DNA of 49,845 nt from a bacterium (GCA_021777675.1 JAJYDG010000003.1:1-49845); one strand, 5' to 3'. Counted from the first letter of the stretch, positions 23,435 to 32,858 are shown. Numbers and translations are program-made. The notes: generated by a model not told the origin, from the sequence alone.

Positions 23435-24790
23435 ATGATAATCAACGGTAAAAAAGCCGGCTTTATGATGATTGAAGCGTTGACTGTGTTGTTTATATTC
23501 GCATTGATTTCAGTGACTTTTTACGCAGTTTTTTCTGTCGGAACAAAAGCGATTATTGATGTAAAAAATCGTTTAAGTGCCAACTCTTTGGCTAATGAAA
23601 AAATGGAAATCATTCGCAATCTTAATTATTCCAATATTGGAACAATCGGAGGAATTCCCGCCGGCAATATCTTAGCAGATGAGGATGTTATGGAAAATGG
23701 AAAATATTTTCATGTAAAAACATTAGTGCAATATATTGATGATCCATTGGACGGTCTCTATCCGGCAGATCCCGTACCTAATGATTATAAGCGAGTTAAA
23801 ATAACGGTTTCTTGGAATAATGGAAATCCAAATAGCTCAGGAAGTGTTTATTCCGTTTCTAATTTTGTACCATACGGGCTGGAAAGCGGTTTTGCGGGAG
23901 GAGTTTTGGCCATTAATATTGTCGACAGCTCCGGGATTGGAGTCTCTCAAGCAAATGTTAATATTTTAAATTCAAATGTTTCTCCCACGATCAATTTGAA
24001 TGTGTTAACCGATGATACGGGAAATTTGATGTTTCCCGGAGCTCCACAGTCGACACAAAACTATCAATTAACCATTTCTAAATCAGGCTATGAAACAGTT
24101 GCTACATTACCTCCCTATCCGACAACAACATACTATCCAACCGATGTGCATGCTTCTGTTATTTCCGGTGCGCTTAATGTTAAAACAGTAGTAATTAATA
24201 AATTATCAAATCTGAATATTTTTACCGCAGACGGAGCGGGAAATAAAATTACCGGAATTAGTTGTAATTTTATTATTAATGGAGGGAGAATTTTGGGTAC
24301 CGAAGCTGACGCGGCACATACTCCCGTATATAATATTAAAAATCAGAGCGAGACAATCGATACAACTGGTGAAAAAAGTCTTAGCGCAATCAGTCCGGGG
24401 CAATATACGATTACGCCAGCTGTGCCAGCCGGATATTCTTTAGTTGGAGTTGATCCTCTTTCACCATTTTCGTTACTTCCGAATTCAACTTTGGAGGCAA
24501 AAATAAAATTAGCACCCATAAATAAATCAGCACTTTTATTGACAGTGGTAGATGGCGCTACTAGCAGTCCGATTGCCGGAGCCCAAGCTGAATTAAAAAA
24601 TAGTCTCGGATATGATATTGTTCAAACAGCTGGATCGGATGGCGTAATATTTTTTCAAAATGGCAATGATCCGTTGATTCCCGGAACATATGATCTTAAA
24701 ATAAGCGCTATCGGATATCAGGACAATATTTCACAAGAAACAATCAATGCGAATGAATTAAAAACGGAAACAATAAAAATGATCCCTTGA
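23435..24790 (+). CDS. Pilin-like protein fused to carboxypeptidase-regulatory-like beta domains
   Basis: Residues 1-35 hold a class III-type prepilin signal. KKAG is followed by FMMIEALTVLFIFALISVTF, so cleavage would fall after the Gly, with F at +1 and the conserved Glu at +5. The stem helix is followed by a pilin-like part (to about 145). The rest, to residue 451, is unusual for a pilin: two or three beta-sandwich repeats of the carboxypeptidase-regulatory-like kind, for example LAINIVDSSGIGVSQANVNI ... GYETV and LLLTVVDGATSSPIAGAQAE ... GYQDN. This suggests a large minor pilin, perhaps at the fibre tip, with adhesive or shielding beta domains. It is the first of three pilin-like genes in a row after pilC. 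The domain reading is by eye and fairly secure. Confidence 0.83.
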   Translation: MIINGKKAGFMMIEALTVLFIFALISVTFYAVFSVGTKAIIDVKNRLSANSLANEKMEIIRNLNYSNIGTIGGIPAGNILADEDVMENGKYFHVKTLVQYIDDPLDGLYPADPVPNDYKRVKITVSWNNGNPNSSGSVYSVSNFVPYGLESGFAGGVLAINIVDSSGIGVSQANVNILNSNVSPTINLNVLTDDTGNLMFPGAPQSTQNYQLTISKSGYETVATLPPYPTTTYYPTDVHASVISGALNVKTVVINKLSNLNIFTADGAGNKITGISCNFIINGGRILGTEADAAHTPVYNIKNQSETIDTTGEKSLSAISPGQYTITPAVPAGYSLVGVDPLSPFSLLPNSTLEAKIKLAPINKSALLLTVVDGATSSPIAGAQAELKNSLGYDIVQTAGSDGVIFFQNGNDPLIPGTYDLKISAIGYQDNISQETINANELKTETIKMIP

Positions 24791-24807
24791 TTTATTGAAT
24801 TAAAAAG

Positions 24808-25446
24808 ATGCTAATTGAAAAAAAACAAAAAATAAAAGGATTGACTTTAATAGAAACTCTAGTGGCGATCGCTATTTTTGCTATCGGAATGGTTGGATTT
24901 TCAACATTATTTGTTAATGCGTGGCGAAATAACGCCTACACAATCGAAATGGGACAGTCAAATTTGGTTATTTCCCAGGGAATTAGCAAAATGGCCGGCT
25001 ATATCCGCAAAGCAAGACAAGGCGATGATGGAAGTTATCCAATAAAATCAGCCGGTAGTAATGATTTGATAATTTATTCCGATTATAATGAGGACGGGAT
25101 TACTGAGCGTTTGCATTTTTATTATGCCAATGGAACAATTTTTATGGGCATCGCCACCCCGACAGGAACTATGCCAAAAATTTATCCAGCAAACGATCAG
25201 CAAGTCATAGTAATCGCGACAAAAATTGTAAATACAACTAGTGAACCGATTTTTTATTATTTTAATAAAAATTATCCGGGCGATACTGCTAATAATCCCG
25301 TTTCTATTCCTGTAGATATCTCAACGGTGCGTTTAGTGGAAATACATTTAAAAATCAATATAAACCCTAACCGTGCTCCGGACAATATTGAAATGCAATC
25401 GTTTGTGGAAATAAGAAATTTAAATGATTATGATCATATTCAATAG
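24808..25446 (+). CDS. Minor pilin/pseudopilin-like protein (PilW/GspJ type)
   Basis: The 212-residue product starts with a prepilin signal: KIKG followed by LTLIETLVAIAIFAIGMVGF, with Glu at +5 after the predicted cleavage. The rest is a polar beta-rich body (YIRKARQGDDGSYPIKSAGS, LIIYSDYNEDGITERLHFYY) like PilW/GspJ-type minor pilins that prime pilus assembly. Its end overlaps the start of the next gene by 23 bases, which indicates translational coupling. There is no prepilin peptidase gene in the window. Confidence 0.87.
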   Translation: MLIEKKQKIKGLTLIETLVAIAIFAIGMVGFSTLFVNAWRNNAYTIEMGQSNLVISQGISKMAGYIRKARQGDDGSYPIKSAGSNDLIIYSDYNEDGITERLHFYYANGTIFMGIATPTGTMPKIYPANDQQVIVIATKIVNTTSEPIFYYFNKNYPGDTANNPVSIPVDISTVRLVEIHLKININPNRAPDNIEMQSFVEIRNLNDYDHIQ

Positions 25447-26908
25447 AAAAAAACAAAATGGTTCGACATTGGCTTTTGTGCTGGTAATTATGACCGCTGT
25501 TATGATTATTTTAGTTTCCATGCTTAGTTATATTACTGCTCAATTAAAATTTAGTTATAGCAGAGTGGAAAGAGATCAGGCTTTTCAAATTGCGGAGGCG
25601 GGAGTTTATTATTATCGTTGGTATCTCGCACATCAAATTTCCGGAAAAACCGCTCAGCAAATAAAAGATTTTTGGCAGACGGGAAACCCTTATGGAGTCG
25701 CCTCTCCCTATCAGGCGGATTATTTTGATCCGGAAGGCGGGAAAATCGGTAGCTACAAAATAGAAGTAATTCCGCCCGATCCTAATTCCACAATTGTAAT
25801 TGTAAAATCAACTGGCTGGACAAATAAGGCGCCTGATTTAAAAAGAATTATTCAAGTTCGTTTTCGTCGTCCGGCATGGAGTGAATATTCTGTCTTGGCA
25901 AATAATTTTGTTCGTTTTGGAGAGGGCACGGAAGTTTTTGGAGAAATCCATTCCAATGAAGGAATCCGTTTTGATGGATCGGCTCATAATATTGTTTCCA
26001 GTTCTGTCGCAAGTTATGATGACCCGGATCATACCGGCGGATTGGAATTTGGCGTGCATACGCATGTTAATGTTCCGCCGGCAACCGGAGTGAATGACAC
26101 TTTTCGTTCGGCGGAAGCGCCACCTAATCCGGTTCCTTTGAGAAATGATGTTTTTCTTGGTGGAAGACAATTTCCCACGCCGACAATTGATTTTAATGGA
26201 GTGGTTTCCGATTTAAGTTATATGAAAACGGAGTCGCAAATTTCCGGTCAGGGGCTTTATTTTGATAACAACAAGAGCACTGCTAATTGTAATATTGCTA
26301 CTAAGAATAATTATGGAAGGCATATTATTCTAAAAAGTGATGGGACAATGATTGTTTCTATTGTTACTAACTATGACACCACAACCAATTCAATTAAAAG
26401 TGAAACTTGCACCAAAACATTAACCATACCCAATAATGGAATAATTTTTGTGGAAAATAATCTTTGGCTTGAAGGAATAATAAATAGCGAGAAAATAACA
26501 TTGGTGGCAGCTGATTTATTGGGCGGTTCGGCAAAAAATGTTTATTTGGGAATGAATAATTTGCTTTATACCAATTTTGACGGAAGGGATATTATAGGGG
26601 TAATTGCGCAAAATAATGTGGAAATAATTAAGAATAGCCAAAATTATCTTACCCTTGATGGTGCTTTTTTGGCTCAATTGGGGAGAGTTGGTCGAGCGGA
26701 TTATGGAACAAGCGATTATAAAAATACAATTACAGTTAATGGATCAATTGCCACTAATTTGCGTTATGGATTTTCTTGGACAAATGGGTATCAAAGTTGG
26801 GGGTATGTCAATCGCATACTTAATTTTGACAATAATTTACTTTATTATCCGCCACCATACTTTCCCACCGGAACGGAATATGCGATTGATCTTTGGGATG
26901 AAAAATAA
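25424..26908 (+). CDS. PilX-like pilus assembly protein with a large exported body
   Basis: The 494-residue protein starts with a basic tip (FNRKKQNG), a hydrophobic helix (STLAFVLVIMTAVMIILVSM) and the stretch FSYSRVERDQAFQIAEAGVYYYRWYL, typical of PilX/PulK-like proteins in which a small residue follows the helix. The Glu at +5 of true pilins is not seen (G-STLAF), so processing by the prepilin peptidase is uncertain. The remaining 400 residues are exported and beta-rich, with tandem polar segments (FGEGTEVFGEIHSNEGIRFD) that recall bactofilin or polymer-forming beta-helix repeats. ATG codons at 25424 and 25430 are both possible; the first overlaps the previous gene. It is the last gene before a strong promoter for the ABC transporter. 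Confidence 0.78.
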   Translation: MIMIIFNRKKQNGSTLAFVLVIMTAVMIILVSMLSYITAQLKFSYSRVERDQAFQIAEAGVYYYRWYLAHQISGKTAQQIKDFWQTGNPYGVASPYQADYFDPEGGKIGSYKIEVIPPDPNSTIVIVKSTGWTNKAPDLKRIIQVRFRRPAWSEYSVLANNFVRFGEGTEVFGEIHSNEGIRFDGSAHNIVSSSVASYDDPDHTGGLEFGVHTHVNVPPATGVNDTFRSAEAPPNPVPLRNDVFLGGRQFPTPTIDFNGVVSDLSYMKTESQISGQGLYFDNNKSTANCNIATKNNYGRHIILKSDGTMIVSIVTNYDTTTNSIKSETCTKTLTIPNNGIIFVENNLWLEGIINSEKITLVAADLLGGSAKNVYLGMNNLLYTNFDGRDIIGVIAQNNVEIIKNSQNYLTLDGAFLAQLGRVGRADYGTSDYKNTITVNGSIATNLRYGFSWTNGYQSWGYVNRILNFDNNLLYYPPPYFPTGTEYAIDLWDEK

Positions 26909-26912
26909 TCCT

Positions 26913-26940
26913 TTGATATTTAAATGGATTATGATATAAT
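26913..26940 (+). promoter_or_regulatory. Strong promoter for the ABC transporter operon
   Basis: TTGATA (26913-26918), a 16-base spacer ending in TGA, and a consensus TATAAT (26935-26940). The start would be near 26947, 24 bases before the ATG at 26971. Confidence 0.75.
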
Positions 26941-26970
26941 AAAAATATAAAAAGTAAACTGAAAAGTTTG

Positions 26971-28323
26971 ATGGAAAACGAAACTAAAAACAAAAAATCC
27001 GTAGTCGTTGTGAAAGATTTGAATGTTATTTATAACAAAGGCAAGTCCAATGAAGTACGCTCTTTGGAGGAAATTGATTTGGAAATATTTCCCCAGGAAT
27101 ATGTGATCATATTTGGTCCGTCCGGTTGCGGAAAGTCGACTTTGCTATATTCAATTTCCGGTTTGCAAAGACCGACAAGCGGAATGGTGATGGTTGACGG
27201 AGAAGATATTAGCACATACAAAAAGAAAAAATCTGCGTGGTTTCATCGGCATAAAATCGGAATGATTTTTCAATCTTTTCATTTGATCGGATCTTTGAAT
27301 ATTTTGGATAATGTTTGTTTGCCTAAAACTTTTGATGGAGGAGAAGTTGAGGATCGAAGAGCTAAGGCGTTGGAGTTGCTCGGGCGTTTTACTATTGCCA
27401 ATCAAGCGGATAAATTTCCAATGGAGCTTTCTGGCGGACAACAGCAACGCGTTTCCATTGCCAGATCACTAATCAATGACCCGGATATAATCTTGGCTGA
27501 TGAGCCGGTAGGAAATTTGGATTCAAAATCTTCTCATACTGTAATGGAAATTCTGAAGGAATTGAATGAGATCGATAAAAAAACGATTATTTTGGTTACG
27601 CATGATCCATCTCATTTGCGCTATGGAGATAAAATCGTGCATATGGTTGATGGAAAAATTGTTAAGATAGAACAAAAGCAAAAAGCAAATACTTCAGTGG
27701 AAAGTTATGTTATGAAAGATGGAAAAGTGCGCGAAGATTTGGTTAAGGGAGAGTATATCCCGCTTGATTTGCGCCACCTAATGCGTTCTTTCAGCGGATT
27801 AACAGCCAATCAGATCAGTAATTTGCTGGTTCCATTTAAAGCGCAACAACTGTTTTCGCATCTATTTTTTTCAATGACCAATGATCAAATTGAAAAAGCA
27901 ATAAAAAAAGTGGAAGATTTTTTATATACCAGAATTAATTTTGAGGATTTTTTTGAAGGACTGGACGCGGATATTGAGAAGGGAGGCGCAGGATGGGATC
28001 GGCGAGTCGCCGAAAGCTTTTCCACTCAAGTCAAGCAACTGGTGGAAAGGGCGAGCGAAATAAGTTTTGCGGAAAAGGAAAAAACTGCTCGTAGTTTGGC
28101 TGAATATTTCAAATCCAAATGGAATCTGGATTTGGATGAAAAAAGGGTTTCCGAATTAGCGGGAATTGTTCTTGATAGGTTGGAAAATAGAATCGGCAGG
28201 GATGAATTTCAAGATTTAATTAATTTTTCCAAAGAAAAAAATGGAATGTCTTTCAATAAAAGAACAGCGATTAAGATTTCCAGAGAATTGGAATTGCTTT
28301 TGCTTTTACGCTATTCCGGTTAG
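26971..28323 (+). CDS. MacB/LolD-type ABC transporter ATPase with a long C-terminal extension
   Basis: I start at the ATG at 26971; a TTG three bases earlier is less likely. Residues about 10-230 are a standard ABC domain: Walker A GPSGCGKST (49-57), Q-loop in IGMIFQSFHLIGSLNI, signature ELSGGQQQRVSIARS (about 152), Walker B DIILADEPVGNLDS and the switch His in LVTHD. This sequence type belongs to the MacB/LolD/FtsE group that pairs with FtsX-like permeases, and such a permease follows 35 bases downstream. Unusual is the 215-residue extension (about 235-450). It is helical and charged and contains LDLRHLMRSFSGLTANQISN and DEFQDLINFSKEKNG, and I cannot assign it to a family. It might contact the permease or a cytoplasmic partner. 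Confidence 0.9.
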   Translation: MENETKNKKSVVVVKDLNVIYNKGKSNEVRSLEEIDLEIFPQEYVIIFGPSGCGKSTLLYSISGLQRPTSGMVMVDGEDISTYKKKKSAWFHRHKIGMIFQSFHLIGSLNILDNVCLPKTFDGGEVEDRRAKALELLGRFTIANQADKFPMELSGGQQQRVSIARSLINDPDIILADEPVGNLDSKSSHTVMEILKELNEIDKKTIILVTHDPSHLRYGDKIVHMVDGKIVKIEQKQKANTSVESYVMKDGKVREDLVKGEYIPLDLRHLMRSFSGLTANQISNLLVPFKAQQLFSHLFFSMTNDQIEKAIKKVEDFLYTRINFEDFFEGLDADIEKGGAGWDRRVAESFSTQVKQLVERASEISFAEKEKTARSLAEYFKSKWNLDLDEKRVSELAGIVLDRLENRIGRDEFQDLINFSKEKNGMSFNKRTAIKISRELELLLLLRYSG

Positions 28324-28358
28324 TATAAACAGAATTATTTTTTAAAAAAAATAAAAAA

Positions 28359-29510
28359 ATGGGTATCATCGATTTATTAAAAATGTCGACTAGGATGTTT
28401 AAGGCAAGAACTTCACGAACCTTGCTTACTATATTGGGTATGGGAGTGGGAATTGGTGCAATATTGTTTCTGGTAGCATTGGGTTATGGAATTCAAAAGA
28501 CATTATTGGAAACAATAACAACTGCCGATTCTCTTGTAACACTAGATGTATATCCGAAAGCGAGTGAGCAGGCAATTAGCGCTAGTGAAGTTGATGGTAT
28601 GAAAAAGATGGATGGCGTGCAAACAATCAGTTCGGTTTTTGAAACAACAGGACAGTTAAAATATTCCAATTTGGTTTCCGATTCAAAAATTATCGCAGTA
28701 GACCGGAATTTTTTACGTTTAGACGGCACTAAAATAGAAGGCGGAGAAGATATAAACGATAATAATGTCCAAGGCGCTATTATTTCCACTTCTTTGGCGA
28801 AAGTTTTTGGAAAAGCGCCGGTTGAAATGTTGGGTGAAATTATTCATATATCTGCGTTGAAAAGCGAAGCGGATTTTAAGATAATCGGGTTTGTCGATGC
28901 TAAGGAAATGTCTATTTTTGTTAATCAGAAATCATTAGAAAACAGCTCAAAGCTAGATGCGTTTAGTCGGTTGAAACTTGAATGTAAAAATAGCCAGTCG
29001 ATGGAAAAAATCAGGACGCAACTTGCCGGTTTCGGTTTTATTGTTTCGGCGCTGACCGATTTGGTTGCGCAAGTCAATAAGGCATTTGATATTATTAAAA
29101 TAATACTCGGATTTTTTGGCGCTATTGCGCTTATGGTTAGTGCAATCGGTATGTTTAATACTATGACTGTAACTTTACTTGAAAGAACGGAGGAAATTGG
29201 GGTAATGAAATCAATTGGGGCGTCTGATTATGATATTTTATGGATGTTTGTTTTTGAGTCAACCATTATGGGTTTTCTTGGTGGAATCGCCGGAATCGTT
29301 TTGGGCTTCATTGCAGGAGAAATTTTTAATTTTGCAGTTAACTTTTTAGCAGAAAGAATGGGTGGTTATGCTGTTTCTCTTTTTTATTTTCCCGGCTGGT
29401 TTTTGTTAGTTATTCTTATTGTTGCTACAGTTGTCGGTTTTTTAACAGGCTTGGTTCCCGCCAGAAAAGCCAGCACAACCGATCCGTTGGAAGCATTGAG
29501 ATATAAATAA
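28359..29510 (+). CDS. MacB/FtsX-like ABC transporter permease
   Basis: The 383-residue protein has the MacB layout. An N-terminal helix (SRTLLTILGMGVGIGAILFLVALGYG) follows the basic cap. A periplasmic-type domain (about 50-235; MacB-PCD-like, with DGVQTISSVFETTGQL and GAIISTSLAKVFGKAP) comes next. Three further helices (IILGFFGAIALMVSAIGMF, STIMGFLGGIAGIVLGFIAG, FLLVILIVATVVGFLTGLVP) carry the hallmark EEIGVMKSIGASDYDIL coupling segment and the closing PARKASTTDPLEALRYK. MacB-type systems are mechanotransmitters that export substrates or shape the envelope. No MacA-like adaptor is next to it; the small anchored protein 6 bases downstream may fill a partner role (inference). Confidence 0.93.
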   Translation: MGIIDLLKMSTRMFKARTSRTLLTILGMGVGIGAILFLVALGYGIQKTLLETITTADSLVTLDVYPKASEQAISASEVDGMKKMDGVQTISSVFETTGQLKYSNLVSDSKIIAVDRNFLRLDGTKIEGGEDINDNNVQGAIISTSLAKVFGKAPVEMLGEIIHISALKSEADFKIIGFVDAKEMSIFVNQKSLENSSKLDAFSRLKLECKNSQSMEKIRTQLAGFGFIVSALTDLVAQVNKAFDIIKIILGFFGAIALMVSAIGMFNTMTVTLLERTEEIGVMKSIGASDYDILWMFVFESTIMGFLGGIAGIVLGFIAGEIFNFAVNFLAERMGGYAVSLFYFPGWFLLVILIVATVVGFLTGLVPARKASTTDPLEALRYK

Positions 29511-29516
29511 AAAAAT

Positions 29517-30200
29517 ATGAAAATTGAAATCTTGCCAAGCAAAAAAAAGAAACACTCATTTTCCATAATTATTCTCGCGATAATTATTTGTTTAGTATCT
29601 GGTTATTTTTATTATCTCAAACAAAATGAAAAGATTTCCCAAGCAATAACATATTTACCACCGGAACATAATTTAACAAAAGACACGGTTTCGGCAGTAC
29701 TTGGGCAGGCTGATGCAAAAACAAATAATTCAGGCGAACAGCCGGTTTTGCTTAGTGAGAATTTTAAAATGGGACAATTAACGGTTAATAGCAATCCTAA
29801 TACTGCAAACATAGGTGAATTCGAGGAAAGCGATATTTTAAAAATAAATGATATAAAGAGTGAATTATATTCGATTAAAGAGGGCGAAAAGGATACGATT
29901 AAAGCAATTATCAGTTGCAACACAACCAAGCGGGCAAATATTGAAGTGGATTATATAAAGAGCGGAGAAAAGGAGGCGAAAACAGTTAATAGCGAATTTT
30001 ATGGAATGGAACACACAATAATCATCTCCGGTCTTGATCCGGATTCTGTGTATAAATATTCTGTTAATGCGATTGATTTGATTGGCAACAAGGTGACATC
30101 GGATCAATTCGTTTTTTATACCGGCGCACCAAATGTTTCGCTTATGACTGTGCTTGAAAATGCTACACAAAAAGTTTTCGGTTGGGCAATGAAAAAATAA
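29517..30200 (+). CDS. Membrane-anchored exported protein with a fibronectin III-like domain
   Basis: The 227-residue protein has a lysine-rich start (PSKKKKHS), one membrane helix (FSIIILAIIICLVSGYFYYL, about 16-35) and an exported remainder. Residues about 105-200 look like an Ig/fibronectin III fold, with SCNTTKRANIEVDYIKSG, a TIIISGLDPDSVYKYSVNAI strand pair of the familiar L-x-P-x-x-x-Y kind, and DLIGNKVTSDQFVFYTG. The gene starts 6 bases after the permease stop, so it is probably its partner or passenger. No catalytic motif is visible. Confidence 0.78.
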   Translation: MKIEILPSKKKKHSFSIIILAIIICLVSGYFYYLKQNEKISQAITYLPPEHNLTKDTVSAVLGQADAKTNNSGEQPVLLSENFKMGQLTVNSNPNTANIGEFEESDILKINDIKSELYSIKEGEKDTIKAIISCNTTKRANIEVDYIKSGEKEAKTVNSEFYGMEHTIIISGLDPDSVYKYSVNAIDLIGNKVTSDQFVFYTGAPNVSLMTVLENATQKVFGWAMKK

Positions 30201-30201
30201 T

Positions 30202-30230
30202 TTGTCTAATTTGGAATTTTCATTTATAAT
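30202..30230 (+). promoter_or_regulatory. Promoter for the O-antigen-ligase-like gene
   Basis: TTGTCT (30202-30207), a 17-base spacer and a consensus TATAAT (30225-30230). The start would be near 30237, about 39 bases before the ATG at 30276. Confidence 0.68.
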
Positions 30231-30275
30231 TAAAACCAGTCTAATATTTTTTAAAAAATAAAAGTTAATTAAAAT

Positions 30276-32858
30276 ATGCATATGCAAACTGATAAAATAA
30301 TGCGCGAATTAAATAACAATGGATCATCTGTTCCAAGTGAAAGAAATAAAGATTCAAAATTTATTCTAAGGTTTCTTGATAAAACTATCAGCTTTGGTTT
30401 GTTTATGCTTATTTTTGGTTTTCCGCTCTTCTTTACTAATACAACTTTGCAGGGACTAATATTTGAAAAGCAACTCTATTTTTATTTTTGGTTGCTTTTA
30501 ACTTTAATATCTTGGGTGGCGAGAGGGGTCATTAAAGAAGAATTGAATATTCGCCGAACACCATTGGATATTCCTATTTTGGGTTTTTGGATTGTTTATT
30601 TTCTTTCTACTGTTTTTTCGATTGATCGCTGGCACAGTTTTTGGGGCGCTTTTGGCGATCCGTCACGCGGTTTTATGAGTATTACCGGGTTAGTGATTAC
30701 ATATTATCTAATAGCCAGTAATTTTAATGAAAAAAGATTGAAACTTTTTTTTAATGCTATTATTAGCTCCGGATCAATGCTTATTATTTGGACAACAATT
30801 TTGTTTTTTAATATTCCTTTTACGGGTCATTCATTAACATCAATGATTCCCGATAAAGTCGCTCAATATATTCCGCTTAGCAACATCGGAAGTATTGGAG
30901 GCTTGGGCGTATTTTTTTCCATTATGGTTATTTTTCTTACCGTGGCGATTTTAAAGATGGCGGAAAATGAAAGCGGAAAAAAAGTTTTCAGAAAAATAGG
31001 GATAATTTTCCTTTTACTTGTTTTGCTTTTGGATTTATTTTTAATTCTCAGCATATCAACCTATGTCCCTTGGATTGGACTTTTTGTTGGAGTGGCAATG
31101 TTTTTGATTTATATTCTTTCTAAAATTGTCAGACCGCATAGAACCTGGATTTGGCTTCCGATGGTGCTTTTTATTGCAGTAATGATTATAAAAATGATTG
31201 GTAATGTTTCTTTAGTGAAAGTTAATTTGCCTATCGAAGTTAATCCTGATTCATTTTTTGGCGGATATCGTGTTTCTTGGGATATAGCTAAAAGTTCTTT
31301 GAAAAATAAATTTTTTCTTGGTTCCGGTCCGGCAACCTATGGCTATGATTTTTCTTTGTTTCGCCCGCAATACTTTAATGGAACGCAATTTTATAATTTT
31401 AGATTTTCTCAAGGATCCGGTGTCTTTTTTGAATCAATTTCGACTATTGGAGGTTTGGGCGTATTTTTTCTAGCTATTTTAGGACTTTCTTATTTGAGTA
31501 TTTGTTTTTATTTAATTTCAAGAGAGAAAGAAAAAAACAAACTTTATTCTTTGGGAATATTCTCTTCGGCAATTGTAATACTTACGGATATTTTTCTTGT
31601 TAAAACAGATGGAACGATATTTATATTTGCTATTTTTTTGGGAATATTTTCTTTGGTGGCTATTCTCTTGGAAAGTGAAGCGGAACCGAAATATTTAGCA
31701 CTTTCGCTCAAAGCATCTCCAAAATTTGCTCTTGCACTGGCTTTTGTTTTTATGGTTGTTAGTGCCGGAGTAGCATTTTTGTTTGTTTTTCTGGGTAAAA
31801 TTTATGTGGCGGATATTTATGCGGGCATAGCGGCAAAGGAAATCACTCAAAATCAAGACGATTCTATTATTAAAATGGATAAAGCCATAAATTATTATGG
31901 ACAAGAAAGCGCCTATTATACAAAGGCGGGAATATATTATATGGCACTGGCAAATGGTGAAGCGCTTAAACCAACTGATCAGAGAAATATTGATAAAATC
32001 AGGCAATACATAAATTACGCAGCGAGCGCTGCGAATGTCGGCGTCAGCATGAATAAAAATAGCGTAGAAACAATTGAGGCGTTAGCTCAGATTTTTGAGA
32101 ACTCCGGTTCGTATGTTGCAGATTCTTTGAAGCTAACGGAGGATGCATATAAAAAAGCCTTGGAACTTGAACCGCATAATCCCGATTTTTATCTTAAACT
32201 CGGGCAAATGAAATTAGTTGATGCTTCAACTCAAAAAGATGATTCAGCAAAAAACAATCTTTTTGGAGAAGCAAAAAACTATTTTCAAAAAGCAATTGAT
32301 GAAAAAAATGACTTTGCCCCGGCTTATTATCAGTTATCCTTGGTCCAAGATGCGTTAAAGGATGCTGATTCAGCTATTAATACTGCAACTAAGGCAGTTA
32401 ACCTAACTAATGCAAAAAATGCTGATTATTTGATCAGTCTTGGTAATATGTATCGTCTTAGAGCGAAAAATGATGATCTTAAATCATCCGAAGCCATTTT
32501 CAAATTAGTAACTGATTCTGACAATAAAAATATTAATGCTCATTTTTACCTTGGTATGGCTTATGAGAAAGATAAGAACAAAGATGCTGCTAAAAATGAA
32601 TATCAAAAAGTAATTGATTTGCTTCCACAGCAAAATGCAGACGATGTTAAAAAGCAACTGCAAAAAATGATAAGCAATATTGATAAGGGAATTGAAAATA
32701 CTCCGGAAACTTTGGGGTTGGTTAAAGCAGGCCAGGCTGGTGGTGGTCAAAATCAAAACACAGCCAATCCTCAAGCAACTACTCCTCAAACAACAACTTC
32801 TGGCAACGCTGGAAATCCAAATCCTGCCACTAGCACCACTACTACTACCGGGCAATAA
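30276..32858 (+). CDS. O-antigen ligase/Wzy-like polytopic membrane protein with C-terminal TPR repeats
   Basis: The 860-residue protein has about 12 membrane segments in residues 35-520. They surround GDPSRGFMSITGLVITYYLI and the large loop with SGPATYGYDFSLFRPQYFN, where Wzy_C/WaaL-type enzymes hold their active-site loop. This is followed by tetratricopeptide repeats (about 560-790): AYKKALELEPHNPDFYLKLG, YFQKAIDEKNDFAPAYYQLS and NINAHFYLGMAYEKDKNKDA. A low-complexity tail of Gly, Gln, Asn, Thr and Pro ends the protein. Fusions of an O-antigen-ligase domain with TPRs are typical of CPR genomes; they may polymerise or attach surface glycans or glycosylate pilins. Nearby pilin and GT4 genes fit either reading. 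The start is ATG 30276, with an in-frame ATG two codons later. Confidence 0.87.
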   Translation: MHMQTDKIMRELNNNGSSVPSERNKDSKFILRFLDKTISFGLFMLIFGFPLFFTNTTLQGLIFEKQLYFYFWLLLTLISWVARGVIKEELNIRRTPLDIPILGFWIVYFLSTVFSIDRWHSFWGAFGDPSRGFMSITGLVITYYLIASNFNEKRLKLFFNAIISSGSMLIIWTTILFFNIPFTGHSLTSMIPDKVAQYIPLSNIGSIGGLGVFFSIMVIFLTVAILKMAENESGKKVFRKIGIIFLLLVLLLDLFLILSISTYVPWIGLFVGVAMFLIYILSKIVRPHRTWIWLPMVLFIAVMIIKMIGNVSLVKVNLPIEVNPDSFFGGYRVSWDIAKSSLKNKFFLGSGPATYGYDFSLFRPQYFNGTQFYNFRFSQGSGVFFESISTIGGLGVFFLAILGLSYLSICFYLISREKEKNKLYSLGIFSSAIVILTDIFLVKTDGTIFIFAIFLGIFSLVAILLESEAEPKYLALSLKASPKFALALAFVFMVVSAGVAFLFVFLGKIYVADIYAGIAAKEITQNQDDSIIKMDKAINYYGQESAYYTKAGIYYMALANGEALKPTDQRNIDKIRQYINYAASAANVGVSMNKNSVETIEALAQIFENSGSYVADSLKLTEDAYKKALELEPHNPDFYLKLGQMKLVDASTQKDDSAKNNLFGEAKNYFQKAIDEKNDFAPAYYQLSLVQDALKDADSAINTATKAVNLTNAKNADYLISLGNMYRLRAKNDDLKSSEAIFKLVTDSDNKNINAHFYLGMAYEKDKNKDAAKNEYQKVIDLLPQQNADDVKKQLQKMISNIDKGIENTPETLGLVKAGQAGGGQNQNTANPQATTPQTTTSGNAGNPNPATSTTTTTGQ

